The notes under the pieces were generated by a model. That model did not search any database, was not told the origin of the DNA, and was given only the letters and a program-made list of their open reading frames with translations. This document shows positions 15,254-24,315 of a DNA stretch of 64,000 bases, piece after piece; the stretch's first letter is position 1, and every line of letters starts with the position of its first letter. Position numbers and translations under genes: made by a program. The DNA is taken from assembly GCF_034259205.1 (NCBI RefSeq), contig NZ_CP139487.1:3224001-3288000 (forward strand), written 5' to 3'. The DNA comes from Peredibacter starrii (GTDB lineage: Bacteria; Bdellovibrionota; Bacteriovoracia; Bacteriovoracales; Bacteriovoracaceae).

Positions 15254-17365
15254 ATGCTGAAAGCTATTGTTCTTCTCATCCTCTCCGCCTCATTATGGGC
15301 AGCTGAAGAGCACGCCACGGTTTCTATTCAACGCTTCCAGAAAAAACTCGTTGTAACCATCAACCACGATGAGGGTTGGCACACATATTGGAAAAATCCA
15401 GGTGACGCAGGTATTGCTTCAACTTTCAAATTTACTCAAAACACCAAACCAGTAGATGTAAAGTCCTACGAGTGGCCTACACCGAAGCGCTATATTGAAG
15501 CAGGAGATATTCTCACGATTGGTTACTCGGGCAAAAAACATTTCTTCTTCGATGACGTACCGGGTGCCTTTGATCTTCAAGTCGGAATGCTGATCTGTAA
15601 GGACATTTGTATTCCGGGTGAGGCCAAGCTAAAACTTGGACCTAACGAAGAGTTCATGGCCAACCGAATGGCAAAACCATTCCCGGCCGATGAACTAGAA
15701 AAAGCTTTCAAAGATCTTCCAGAAGAGGCCAAGACTCCAGCGAATCTTGAGTACTATCTTACGCGCACAAAGGATCAGCCGAACCTGACTCTTCACTACT
15801 CACTAAAGAATTTTAAATCATCAAAACTTCCAGAAACTCTGAATCTTTTAACTGGTTTTCCTCAAGCACCATGGGGCTTTAAGCGCGAAACACTTTATCT
15901 AAAAGATGGAGTGATTTACGGTAAGACCGAGATTGAATGGGATGGAGAATATCAGGATCCAGTGGTGCCTCTTCCGGCCAATGGTCAATTTCCAAAACCA
16001 TACGAACTTAAATTCTTAATCAATGCTCCAGATTCAGCGAAAGTAAACGTTGTGACGTTGAAGCTTCAGGATTTTGCGAACGCTACTCCAGCATTGAATG
16101 ATTTCTATAAAAACCTTCCTCCATACGATGGTAAGGGCACAGGTGTCATCGCCGGCACGACTGCTTCGCAAGGTAATATCTTCGAGTACTTTTTATTCGC
16201 CTTTTTAGGCGGTCTGATTTTGAACCTTATGCCATGTGTGCTTCCGGTTATCTCTCTGAAGCTCTTTGGTCTTATTAAGCACAAGAACCTTCCGAAGAAA
16301 AAAATCCTGGGACACAATCTAAGTTATACCGCAGGTGTACTTTCAACTTTCATGGCCCTGGGTGGTGTGATCGCGGCACTTAAAGCAACCGGTGAAGAAA
16401 TTGGCTGGGGCTTCCAGCTTCAGTCTCCGGCCTTCATTCTGGTGATGATGCTGATTCTGTTTATCCTGAGCTTAAACCTCTTTGGACTTTTTGAATTCGT
16501 GACTCCAGGTGGATCCAAACTTGGTTCTGCTGAAATTAAAGAAAGTGTCGCGGGAGACTTCTTTTCAGGAATTCTCACGACCATTCTTTCAACTCCTTGT
16601 TCAGCACCATTTCTTGGTACGGCCCTTACGTTCGCCTTCACCACAAGTACTCTGAACATCTTTTTGATGTTCTTCTTTATTGGTCTAGGACTTGCCTTCC
16701 CATTTCTAATGACGGCCTTCTTCCCTGCTGCCTTGGCGATTTTTCCTCGCCCGGGTGCCTGGATGGAAAAGCTAAAATACTTCCTGGGTCTATCACTAGT
16801 AGCTACTGTGATCTGGCTTTATGATGTGTTCGTGACTCTGGTTGATTTTGATAAAATCAGCTGGCGCCTGAACCTTCTTTTTGCTTTCTGGTTCTTTGCT
16901 TTCTTCTTCGCGCAAAAAATTTCTAAGTCTCGCGTGCTTCAAACCATTGCCTTCGCTTTTCCATTAATTATGACTGTTATGGCGATTCAGAACCTGGAGA
17001 TGCGTCCCACCACTACTGATGCAGTTGTAAAAACAGACTCTCAGTGGAAGCCTTGGTCAGAAGAGAAATTGAATAATGAAAAAGGTAAATTGGTCTTCAT
17101 GGATTTCACTGCTGAGTGGTGTTTAACTTGTAAGGTTAATAAGCGCCTTGTGATGGAAACTGATGGCTTTAATGAACTGGCAAAAAAATATGATCTGGTT
17201 CTTCTTCGTGCGGACTGGACCAAGCGTGACGATAACATCACACAATTTTTAAAACGTTATAATGTGGTGGGAGTTCCTGCCTATTTCGTGCAAAAAGCTG
17301 ACGGCCAGATTGTTCACCTGGGTGAGACGATTAGCCTATCTAAAATCGAATCGAACTTAAACTAA
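15254..17365 (+). CDS. DsbD/ScsB-type transmembrane thiol-disulfide reductase
   Basis: The 703-aa protein has a signal peptide and a periplasmic N-terminal domain with a CKDIC Cys pair (about residues 116-120). An eight-helix membrane core follows with the DsbD cysteines in LMPCVLPVISLK and LSTPCSAPFLGT. The C-terminal thioredoxin domain has WCLTC (about residues 620-624). It carries electrons from cytoplasmic thioredoxin across the inner membrane to periplasmic disulfide isomerases, cytochrome-maturation proteins or peroxiredoxins. The N-domain fits the ScsB/DsbD family more than short CcdA. No dsb partner is adjacent. Confidence 0.92.
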   Translation: MLKAIVLLILSASLWAAEEHATVSIQRFQKKLVVTINHDEGWHTYWKNPGDAGIASTFKFTQNTKPVDVKSYEWPTPKRYIEAGDILTIGYSGKKHFFFDDVPGAFDLQVGMLICKDICIPGEAKLKLGPNEEFMANRMAKPFPADELEKAFKDLPEEAKTPANLEYYLTRTKDQPNLTLHYSLKNFKSSKLPETLNLLTGFPQAPWGFKRETLYLKDGVIYGKTEIEWDGEYQDPVVPLPANGQFPKPYELKFLINAPDSAKVNVVTLKLQDFANATPALNDFYKNLPPYDGKGTGVIAGTTASQGNIFEYFLFAFLGGLILNLMPCVLPVISLKLFGLIKHKNLPKKKILGHNLSYTAGVLSTFMALGGVIAALKATGEEIGWGFQLQSPAFILVMMLILFILSLNLFGLFEFVTPGGSKLGSAEIKESVAGDFFSGILTTILSTPCSAPFLGTALTFAFTTSTLNIFLMFFFIGLGLAFPFLMTAFFPAALAIFPRPGAWMEKLKYFLGLSLVATVIWLYDVFVTLVDFDKISWRLNLLFAFWFFAFFFAQKISKSRVLQTIAFAFPLIMTVMAIQNLEMRPTTTDAVVKTDSQWKPWSEEKLNNEKGKLVFMDFTAEWCLTCKVNKRLVMETDGFNELAKKYDLVLLRADWTKRDDNITQFLKRYNVVGVPAYFVQKADGQIVHLGETISLSKIESNLN

Positions 17366-17471
17366 TGCAAATTTCACTAACGGTGCCGTAGTAAACCTTA
17401 AGATTCGAAGATTCAAATATTTATGCACATATATTTATTTCAGGGTCTATACCAATTGATGGGCCCTGAAT

Positions 17472-17477
17472 TAAAAT
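17472..17477 (+). promoter_or_regulatory. -10-like hexamer upstream of 17484 gene
   Basis: TAAAAT lies 6 nt before the ATG at 17484, with no ribosome site between. There is no clear -35. It is part of a recurring leaderless-type arrangement in this window. Confidence 0.3.
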
Positions 17478-17483
17478 TCACGC

Positions 17484-17900
17484 ATGAAAACTTTAATCCT
17501 CATTCTCGTTGCCCTCTTTTCTTTCTCTGCCTTTTCGCAAGACTGCGCCACCAATCTGGCACAGCTTAAGTCTTTGGTCGCCAACAATGGCTTCCCTACT
17601 AAATGGGCCGAGAAGGGCGACCAAAATCCGTTCCTTCTTCATATCAGTGAACGCAATAATCTTTTAAATCTTCGCCTCACGACTAAAGATGGTGAATGGG
17701 CCATGATGGACACTCGAGTTTGTAAAAAGAACTCTGAACGTTATGCGGCTGAAGTGAAGAAGATTGTCTGGGGTCCTGCCGCACCAGAAATTGCCAAAGG
17801 CCGTAATGTGAAAGAAGTGGGCATTCGCCTGCCTTACCATTCGACACTTGAGGTTTCGATTTCTATTTTCTGGAGTGGCGAATTCGAGCCGGTGAGATAA
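17484..17900 (+). CDS. Small exported protein, function unknown
   Basis: The 138-aa protein has a clear signal peptide (about residues 1-18, FSFSAFS cleavage). The mature domain is about 120 aa, with two Cys (CATN near its start, RVCKKN later) that could form a disulfide. No family is recognised. Its stop codon directly abuts the stop of the convergent gpsA gene, with no spacer at all. Confidence 0.7.
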   Translation: MKTLILILVALFSFSAFSQDCATNLAQLKSLVANNGFPTKWAEKGDQNPFLLHISERNNLLNLRLTTKDGEWAMMDTRVCKKNSERYAAEVKKIVWGPAAPEIAKGRNVKEVGIRLPYHSTLEVSISIFWSGEFEPVR

Positions 17901-18929
17901 TCACGCCTCGTCAAACTTCGGTGGAAGTACCATCATTTCACGGGCCACTTCTTTCGGATCGTGATTGTTGTAAAGTACTTCATAAAGTCCCGTGAAAATG
18001 CGCGCGCGAATTCCCATCTTCTCAGCTAAAAAGTAAGCGGCCTTTGTGGTCTTATAACCTTCTACCACTGACTTCGTGGCTTTGATGATCTCTTCTGCCT
18101 TGCGCCCCTTCGCAATCTCAATCCCGAAACTCTTATTACGAGAAAGCTCACCCGTGGTAGTGAGAATAAGATCTCCCATCCCAGACGGACCATAGAACGT
18201 TTCAGGCTTTGCCCCAAAAACCGTTCCAAAGCGAAGCATTTCGACGATCCCACGAGTGATAAGAGCGGCACGAGTGTTGTGGTTATAACCAAGCCCTTCC
18301 ATGATACCACCAGCGATGGCGATCACGTTTTTAAGGGCCCCACCTAAGAGCACACCCTTCACATCTGTAGTCGGTAGTGCCTTGAAGAATTCAGTTCCTA
18401 ACATCTCACAGGCAAGAAGAAGCTTATCTTTGTCTTCCCCAGCAAGTGACACGATGGTGATTTGTTTATCAACGATTTCTTTCGCAAACGATGGCCCAGA
18501 AAGATACATGAGCTGTGAGCGATAATTTTCAAAGTGAGCTTTGAACATTTCATCTGGAAGTTTAAGGGTCTCGTGATCAATCCCCTTCGCTAAACTCACC
18601 AGTGGAATGCCTTGATCAAGATAGCGCTTAAGATCTTGTTCATTACGTGAACAGAAGTCTTCAATCGCAGACATTGGTAGACCTGAAACAATCAAATCAA
18701 CATGACCATGAGTCTGAGCTTTCACTTCATCCCAAGTCATGGCCGCTTTAATCGTATCCGGAAGTTTTTGTCCTGGAAGATATGTCGTGTTCTCGCCACG
18801 ATTGATCTCATCAAAGATGTCCTGAGATCTCACCATGATGATGACCTTCTCAAAATTTTGAGAAAGCACAAATGCGATTGAGGTACCGAAAGCTCCCCCG
18901 GCCAGAACCAGGGCGGTTTTGAATTTCAT
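17901..18929 (-). CDS. gpsA: NAD(P)-dependent glycerol-3-phosphate dehydrogenase
   Basis: The 342-aa cytoplasmic enzyme converts dihydroxyacetone phosphate to sn-glycerol-3-phosphate for phospholipid synthesis. Visible features are the Rossmann motif VLAGGAFGTSIAF (the usual GxGxxG is seen here as GGAFGT), the catalytic Lys region LAKGID, the GPSFAKE motif and LGGALKNVIAIAGGI. A GGACCTCC ribosome site precedes ATG. It follows the DUF493 gene by 11 nt and is probably co-transcribed with it. Full family length. Confidence 0.95.
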   Translation of the reverse strand: MKFKTALVLAGGAFGTSIAFVLSQNFEKVIIMVRSQDIFDEINRGENTTYLPGQKLPDTIKAAMTWDEVKAQTHGHVDLIVSGLPMSAIEDFCSRNEQDLKRYLDQGIPLVSLAKGIDHETLKLPDEMFKAHFENYRSQLMYLSGPSFAKEIVDKQITIVSLAGEDKDKLLLACEMLGTEFFKALPTTDVKGVLLGGALKNVIAIAGGIMEGLGYNHNTRAALITRGIVEMLRFGTVFGAKPETFYGPSGMGDLILTTTGELSRNKSFGIEIAKGRKAEEIIKATKSVVEGYKTTKAAYFLAEKMGIRARIFTGLYEVLYNNHDPKEVAREMMVLPPKFDEA

Positions 18930-18940
18930 GGAGGTCCTTT

Positions 18941-19195
18941 TTAAAGACTGATCACACCTTTAATAGTACTCATCAATGCGTAAATCTCGAGTACTTCATC
19001 AGTGCTTTTCATGAGTTTTCTGGCGTTAACCGAAACATAGTTGCCTTTTTTAGACAGAGTTTCGGTGATCTGATAGCCCGGGAGCTTATCTATGATCAAT
19101 AACTTATCATCGATTTTGACGATAAATTTGAACTCGTAATAATCCGGCCAATTGTAACTCTCATCTAATAGCGCTCTAAACTTTTGAATATCCAT
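18941..19195 (-). CDS. DUF493 (YbeD-like) protein
   Basis: This 84-aa protein has the DUF493 pattern: FKFIVKIDDK near the middle and a C-terminal VLEIYALMSTIKGV segment with the small alpha/beta fold of YbeD. It has no catalytic residues; the family is thought to regulate or interact with other enzymes (YbeD neighbours lipB in E. coli). Here it precedes gpsA by 11 nt, a different context. No lipB or lipA is in view. Confidence 0.82.
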   Translation of the reverse strand: MDIQKFRALLDESYNWPDYYEFKFIVKIDDKLLIIDKLPGYQITETLSKKGNYVSVNARKLMKSTDEVLEIYALMSTIKGVISL

Positions 19196-19237
19196 AGTTT
19201 TCGTTCTTTTTTAAAAAACCTGCTCTCAGTAACCTCG

Positions 19238-19266
19238 TGATTTCGCTCTCGGAAAAAGCGAAATCA
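19238..19266. promoter_or_regulatory. 10-bp perfect inverted repeat in divergent promoter region
   Basis: TGATTTCGCT and AGCGAAATCA flank a 9-nt spacer between the divergent DUF493/gpsA genes and the 699-aa exported protein gene. There is no U-tract, so a terminator is unlikely. A regulator operator is the more natural reading. Confidence 0.45.
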
Positions 19267-19361
19267 GGAACTTAAGTCAGAGGCAGTTGATTAAGTTTTC
19301 CCTCTAGAATAACCGATCCAAGCTCTAATCACAAAGGCGATTGATTGCCTGGGAGTTCCCG

Positions 19362-21461
19362 ATGAAAGTATGGATGCTTGTCCTTCTGACGATGTCGTAT
19401 TCTGCGTTCGCCAGCGAATTCACCCATATCAAATTGATTCCAGAGTTTGAGCACTATCTTACTCATGGAGAGACGAAAAGTCCCCAGAAATTGAAATCTG
19501 CCAAGGCGATGTCTGCCAATGATAATAGCTTTGTAGCGACCTTTGAGTCCAGAATGATGGGCGCCCTTTTAGGCGTTTCAAAAGGCACAATCAGTAATCC
19601 GATTCCAGTAGACGGAGAAGAGTCTCCTCTTTACGAAGAAATTCGTCGTCATCTTGAAAGTGCTCACCAGCAATTGGGAGCGGATCAAGTGGCAAATATC
19701 AATCGCCTGAATCAACAATTTAATCTTGGTTCATCAAACTTTTCTGGCTTTAGTTGGCAGAAACCATTTGGCGTGGTCCATGTCTATGTTGATCGCCAGG
19801 TGACTCCAAATCTTTTTGGAACAAACTGGCTTATTCAGGACACTTTCAATTTCTACATTGAGGCCACAACTCTGCTTGAAAGACTCAATGAAGAAGGTCT
19901 CTCGAACATGAGTGCGACTGAAATCGCCGCCTTCGCGGGGATCACGTTCTCTCGCGTTTATACTTACTATCACTATGCCAATTCTTATCAAGAGGGACTT
20001 CAGGCCGATTACGGAAAGCTCTTTTTGTCTTTCGCCAAGTTCAATCAAAGTGGTCTAGAGAGCATGGCCCACGAGGAAATTTTAAAACGCGAAGATAACT
20101 GGACCGCAAGTGCCGGTGGTATCATCAGCACTCCTCCCCTTTATAACATTTCTTTCTCGGGTGGGGTCCTTGCCCAGTTCGATCTTCAGCAGATGACCTC
20201 GGTTTCAAATACAAATACTCAGGATCAGCGATTTAAAATTGGAATATCATCTAAGAAAACCACTTCTGCTGGAGCGACAGCGGAATTGCAATTAGACTTT
20301 TTCAAACTTCTAAAATTCTCACTTCTGCGTTTTGATCTGAACTATGAATACGCTTCTGGTAAAGAAATCACACTTGGTCTTAACAACGACCAATGGCAAC
20401 ACGTGAAAAACGATTCTGCAGAGTACGCTGAATTCAAACAAGTCCTCCGTGGCCATAGTACGGTTAAAGAACTTGAACCATATGTGGTTCGCCTAGATGA
20501 ATCGAGTTCCTCTTCCCTTGAATCTCGCGGAAGCATTCTTCTGTGGGGGAAAATGCAGAAGAGTAAAACGGAACAGATCCGCGTGATCAAAGATGATACC
20601 GTTCGTGTGTTCTTTAAGAATTACTCTCAGAACGTGAAAGTGGTTCAAAACTTTTTGAGTCGCATTTTCTCCGCCATCATTTATAAATTATTGAAGCTTC
20701 CAGTGGGTGCCACTAACGCCGCCATCTATAGCCGTCAGTTAACCATGGAGTATGAGGCGACTCATGCCCAAGCAACGGATCCCAAGATCAATCGCATTGA
20801 TGGAACAGAACAGTTCTCATTTGTCCTGACTCAATACTATGATGCCAACCGCACTGATCGCTGGATCGATCGTGGCTTTAAGAACGATATGATTTGGTTC
20901 GTGGATAATTTCACGACTCTCCCAAAAGACTATAAGACCTCGATCCGATCGGAGCAGCTAAAAGGTCCGATGCGTGCAGAATCAAATCTTCGTGTTGAAA
21001 AAGCGGGATTCGATTACCTACTCGCTTCTTCTGAAAACTCAGTTTTCTATCAGCTCGCCGTCGTATGCGAATCAAAAAAGAAAGATGATTGGGCCCGCGA
21101 AGATCGTCGAAGCTCAATGCTTAACCGTTCTCAGACCGGTAATGAAGACTGTGTAAAAGACATGGGTCTTAAGTATCTTTCATTCCGTAGTGACTATCTT
21201 TCAAACCATTTGAAACCGTCTCTGGCGAAGTTTAAAAGCTTTATTACCCAGTACTATAAAGAGGCCGGAAATATCGCGAGCCTTCAGGCCCTTTTTGGCG
21301 TGGACAATACCTTCATTAACGGAACTCTTCAGGCCAGAACCTCAATGGGAACAAGCTTCACAACGTCCTTTTCCGCTGGACAATTCCGCGGTCTGGGGGT
21401 TATTGATAACGTCAAAAGAACCACCGGCTCAAGAGCTGTTGCCAGTATCGTAAGCGAGTAA
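19362..21461 (+). CDS. Large exported protein of unknown function
   Basis: The 699-aa protein has a signal peptide (MKVWMLVLLTMSYSAFA, residues 1-17) and a GGGAG ribosome site just before ATG 19362, which is preferred over 19341. It has no transmembrane segments after the signal and no recognised domain. It is rich in aromatic and polar residues (for example YTYYHYANSYQEG), and the C-terminal region is helical. Three or four Cys appear in a cluster late in the protein (VVCESKKK, EDCVKDM). It probably acts in the periplasm, the outer membrane or outside the cell. It lies 2 nt before the Sua5 gene. Confidence 0.75.
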   Translation: MKVWMLVLLTMSYSAFASEFTHIKLIPEFEHYLTHGETKSPQKLKSAKAMSANDNSFVATFESRMMGALLGVSKGTISNPIPVDGEESPLYEEIRRHLESAHQQLGADQVANINRLNQQFNLGSSNFSGFSWQKPFGVVHVYVDRQVTPNLFGTNWLIQDTFNFYIEATTLLERLNEEGLSNMSATEIAAFAGITFSRVYTYYHYANSYQEGLQADYGKLFLSFAKFNQSGLESMAHEEILKREDNWTASAGGIISTPPLYNISFSGGVLAQFDLQQMTSVSNTNTQDQRFKIGISSKKTTSAGATAELQLDFFKLLKFSLLRFDLNYEYASGKEITLGLNNDQWQHVKNDSAEYAEFKQVLRGHSTVKELEPYVVRLDESSSSSLESRGSILLWGKMQKSKTEQIRVIKDDTVRVFFKNYSQNVKVVQNFLSRIFSAIIYKLLKLPVGATNAAIYSRQLTMEYEATHAQATDPKINRIDGTEQFSFVLTQYYDANRTDRWIDRGFKNDMIWFVDNFTTLPKDYKTSIRSEQLKGPMRAESNLRVEKAGFDYLLASSENSVFYQLAVVCESKKKDDWAREDRRSSMLNRSQTGNEDCVKDMGLKYLSFRSDYLSNHLKPSLAKFKSFITQYYKEAGNIASLQALFGVDNTFINGTLQARTSMGTSFTTSFSAGQFRGLGVIDNVKRTTGSRAVASIVSE

Positions 21462-21463
21462 TT

Positions 21464-22417
21464 TTGAAAATCGTTGATCTAGATAAAGCACGCGACCTAC
21501 TCCTTTCTGGAGAGGTGGTCGCTATTCCTACTGAGACTGTTTACGGTCTTGGAGGTTGGATTAATTCGGAGGAAGGTCTTCAGAAGATCTTCTCAACTAA
21601 AGAGCGTCCTTTCTTTGATCCTCTCATTGTTCATATTGATGGAATTGAAAGTGCCAAAAAACTCACAAGTGACTGGACCAAGATCCATGATGTCCTGGCC
21701 CGTGCTTGCTGGCCCGGTCCTCTTACCCTGATTGCTAAAAAACACGATTCAGTCAGCTCTCTCATAACTTCTGGTCTTGATTCCGTGGGACTTCGTTGCC
21801 CACGTCACGAGAAGACACTAGAGCTTCTTAGATCAATTCCCGGCGGTGTAGCAGCACCTAGTGCTAACAAGTTCGGAAAAACCTCACCTACGCAAAGCCA
21901 GCACGTTTACCAAGAGTTTGGTGATGCAGTCGCTATCATTGAAGGTGGCGCGTCTGATATCGGAATTGAATCTACTGTTGCGGGTGTAGTAAATGGCCGT
22001 GTGGAAGTCTTCCGCCCGGGTTTCTATACCGCTCAAAAGCTAAAAAATATTTTGAAAGATGCTGGGATGGACGTTGAAGTGGTTTATGCTCAAAGCCCAG
22101 TTGCTCCTGGACAGCTTAAGCATCACTACATGCCTCGCATTCCGCTAATCATTACTGGACCAGAATTCAGCTGGGCCCATAATCAAGCGGCCATCGAAAC
22201 AGAACTTCAAAAGACATTTAAGAGGCCTGCAATCTGGCTTCAGCCTGAAAATCCAAGTCTAGCTAGTCGAGAACTTTATCAGAAGATGAGAGAGTTTGAT
22301 GAGCAAGGCTTTGATATCATCCTCACTCCGTACTTACCAAACCACTCCGGCGAGGAATGGCTTGGTATCTGGAATCGCCTTGAGAAGGCGAAGACGCTTT
22401 CTTTAGCGAGGAAGTAA
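21464..22417 (+). CDS. L-threonylcarbamoyladenylate synthase (Sua5-type)
   Basis: The 317-aa protein has the YrdC/TsaC domain (about residues 1-200): PTETVYGLGGW, KERPFFDPLIVHI and SAPSANKFGKTSPT, which bind ATP, bicarbonate and threonine. A C-terminal Sua5 domain follows with the linker PGQLKHHYMPR. It makes threonylcarbamoyl-AMP for t6A at position 37 of ANN-decoding tRNAs. The start codon is TTG at 21464. It overlaps the convergent membrane-protein gene by 15 nt. Confidence 0.93.
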   Translation: MKIVDLDKARDLLLSGEVVAIPTETVYGLGGWINSEEGLQKIFSTKERPFFDPLIVHIDGIESAKKLTSDWTKIHDVLARACWPGPLTLIAKKHDSVSSLITSGLDSVGLRCPRHEKTLELLRSIPGGVAAPSANKFGKTSPTQSQHVYQEFGDAVAIIEGGASDIGIESTVAGVVNGRVEVFRPGFYTAQKLKNILKDAGMDVEVVYAQSPVAPGQLKHHYMPRIPLIITGPEFSWAHNQAAIETELQKTFKRPAIWLQPENPSLASRELYQKMREFDEQGFDIILTPYLPNHSGEEWLGIWNRLEKAKTLSLARK

Positions 22418-22972
22418 TCCGAATTTTTTCAGTAAGAACACAACCAGAGTGAAAGTCAGCACCACGATGAGGAACTTCTTCGCGTTCATAAGAAGACGAG
22501 AGTAATCATCTCGGGCGAGGTCACCTTTGATATTGTGCTGATCAAGAATCGCGATAACACGTTCAATGTTATTGTCTGCAATTACAAACACATCCCCTTT
22601 CTGCGTATGAATCGTGATTACGTGATTAGGTTGAAGAAGCTTATAGTCTTTAACATCTGTATAAAGGACCGCCTTATTCATGAAAGGCAGACCACGGTTA
22701 TACACGAAACCTTTCTCACAAAAGCGCACTCCACGAATGAAAGCGTAATAGATCGCTGGCACAATCACGATCAAAAAGAACGTGATGAATTCATTTGGGT
22801 AACGGTAGTGATAGTTGATGACGTCTAAGATTTTAAAGCGGCCGATTGCTTGGAACTTCTCGTAAGTATAGGTGTCGAGAATGAAGTCGTTGGTGAAAAA
22901 CACCACAACTGCCAGGATCACCAACTTAAAAACATTCAGCATCGATGTTTTATAGAGCTTCTTCCCCAACAT
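22403..22972 (-). CDS. Membrane protein with PH-like domain, last gene of kds operon
   Basis: The 189-aa protein has two N-terminal hydrophobic segments (about 12-30 and 60-78), a cytoplasmic beta-rich stretch (about 80-145) that looks like a bacterial PH domain, and one C-terminal hydrophobic segment (about 168-183). Family and function are not certain. Its ATG overlaps the kdsC stop by one base (TAATG), so it is translationally coupled to KDO synthesis. A link to envelope assembly is inferred from position only. Confidence 0.65.
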   Translation of the reverse strand: MLGKKLYKTSMLNVFKLVILAVVVFFTNDFILDTYTYEKFQAIGRFKILDVINYHYRYPNEFITFFLIVIVPAIYYAFIRGVRFCEKGFVYNRGLPFMNKAVLYTDVKDYKLLQPNHVITIHTQKGDVFVIADNNIERVIAILDQHNIKGDLARDDYSRLLMNAKKFLIVVLTFTLVVFLLKKFGLLPR

Positions 22973-23508
22973 TAGAAATCTCCAATATTCGGGTGAATAT
23001 TCTGAGCGTAACGAACGAGATCAATCACTTCACGAGCGCAGCCCTTTCCGCTCTCCTTGATCGTAACGTAATCAACCTGCTCCTTCACCTCATCGCTGCA
23101 GTTAGGAACAGTCGCTGAGAAGCCTGACTTTCTAAGAAGCGGGATATCGAATAATTCGTCACCCATATAAAGTACTTCTTCCGGAGTAACATTATACTTC
23201 TTCATCATGTCCATATAAGCTTCGCGCTTATCTTCGTTTCCGGCGTAGCAGAAATCGAGTCCAAGCTGCTCAGTTCTTTTTGTAACTGAAATACTATTAC
23301 CACCAGTAATCACACCTACTTTGATTCCGGCCTTCATCAGAAGTTTCATGCCGTAACCATCGTAAATGCAGAACGTGCGGTTAAATCCCACTTCTTCAGA
23401 GGCCCACCACACATGAGAATCAGTGAGGATGCCATCAAGATCGAAGCATACAACTTTAATCTTCTTCAGCTTTGCTTCAAACTTTTTTGAAGTGTCCTTT
23501 AAGCTCAT
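22972..23508 (-). CDS. kdsC: 3-deoxy-D-manno-octulosonate 8-phosphate phosphatase
   Basis: The 178-aa HAD-family enzyme removes phosphate from KDO-8-phosphate to give KDO. The N-terminal motif is FDLDGILTDSH (nucleophile Asp and Asp+2), VITGGNS is the second motif, and YMGDELFDIPLL is motif IV. Length and tetramer-type architecture fit KdsC. It overlaps kdsA by 4 nt and the downstream membrane gene by 1 nt. It is fourth in the kdsB-pyrG-kdsA-kdsC run. Confidence 0.92.
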   Translation of the reverse strand: MSLKDTSKKFEAKLKKIKVVCFDLDGILTDSHVWWASEEVGFNRTFCIYDGYGMKLLMKAGIKVGVITGGNSISVTKRTEQLGLDFCYAGNEDKREAYMDMMKKYNVTPEEVLYMGDELFDIPLLRKSGFSATVPNCSDEVKEQVDYVTIKESGKGCAREVIDLVRYAQNIHPNIGDF

Positions 23509-24305
23509 TCTTCCACCGCGCGACGAATTTTAAGAAGTTTCTCAACGATACCTTTTACAGAAGCAAGAGGTAGAGCTGTTGCTGCGTCTGAAAGCGCCTT
23601 ATCTGGGTTCGGGTGACATTCCATGAAGATACCGTCAGCGCCGGCCGCGACCGCAGCTTTTGCTAGAACCTGAATCTGCTCACGCTTACCACCAGTCGCT
23701 GTACCAAGACCGCCTGGACGCTGAACACAGTGAGTAGCATCGTGAACTGTACGTACACCGAATGATTTCATGATCTGGAACGAGGCCATATCAACCACAA
23801 GGTTATTGTAACCGAATGATGAACCACGCTCAGTCAGGATGATTTTTTCTTTTGGAAGAAAGTGCGAAGCTTTATCAACGATGTTCTTCGTTTCTTCTGG
23901 AGAAAGGAACTGGCCCTTCTTCACTTTAAGTTCGCGGCCGTATTTAGCACAAGCTTCAGCACCAGCGAAGATCATATCTGTCTGACGACATAGGAACGCT
24001 GGAACTTGAAGAACACTTACGTGCTTCGCCACGATTTCTGCCTGATCCGGAAGGTGGAAATCAGTCAGAGTCGGAAGACCGTACTCTTTATTGATCATAG
24101 AAAGAATGCGCATCCCTTCTTCGATTCCTGGCCCACGGTAAGACGTGAACGACGAACGGTTCGCCTTATCGAAGCTTCCTTTGAAATGAAGATTAATTTC
24201 ATTCTTAAATGGCTCAAGATCTTTAAGAAGTGTTTCAGCAATTTGACGGGCAAGAGCTTCGCTCTCAATTACACATGGCCCGATATAAAAATCCATCTTT
24301 TTCAT
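23505..24305 (-). CDS. kdsA: 3-deoxy-8-phosphooctulonate synthase (KDO-8-P synthase)
   Basis: The 266-aa TIM-barrel enzyme condenses phosphoenolpyruvate and arabinose-5-phosphate. Motifs are YIGPCVIESE, FKGSFDKANRSS, TDFH, ERGSSFGYNNLVVDM, HDATHCVQRPGG and MECHPNPD. AGAGGAACTT directly before ATG 24305 decides the start over the upstream Met at 24329. It sits 10 nt after pyrG and overlaps kdsC by 4 nt. Metal-binding Cys (PGPC-like) and His/Glu ligands are visible, but whether it needs a metal is not certain from sequence alone. Confidence 0.95.
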   Translation of the reverse strand: MKKMDFYIGPCVIESEALARQIAETLLKDLEPFKNEINLHFKGSFDKANRSSFTSYRGPGIEEGMRILSMINKEYGLPTLTDFHLPDQAEIVAKHVSVLQVPAFLCRQTDMIFAGAEACAKYGRELKVKKGQFLSPEETKNIVDKASHFLPKEKIILTERGSSFGYNNLVVDMASFQIMKSFGVRTVHDATHCVQRPGGLGTATGGKREQIQVLAKAAVAAGADGIFMECHPNPDKALSDAATALPLASVKGIVEKLLKIRRAVEE

Positions 24306-24315
24306 AAGTTCCTCT

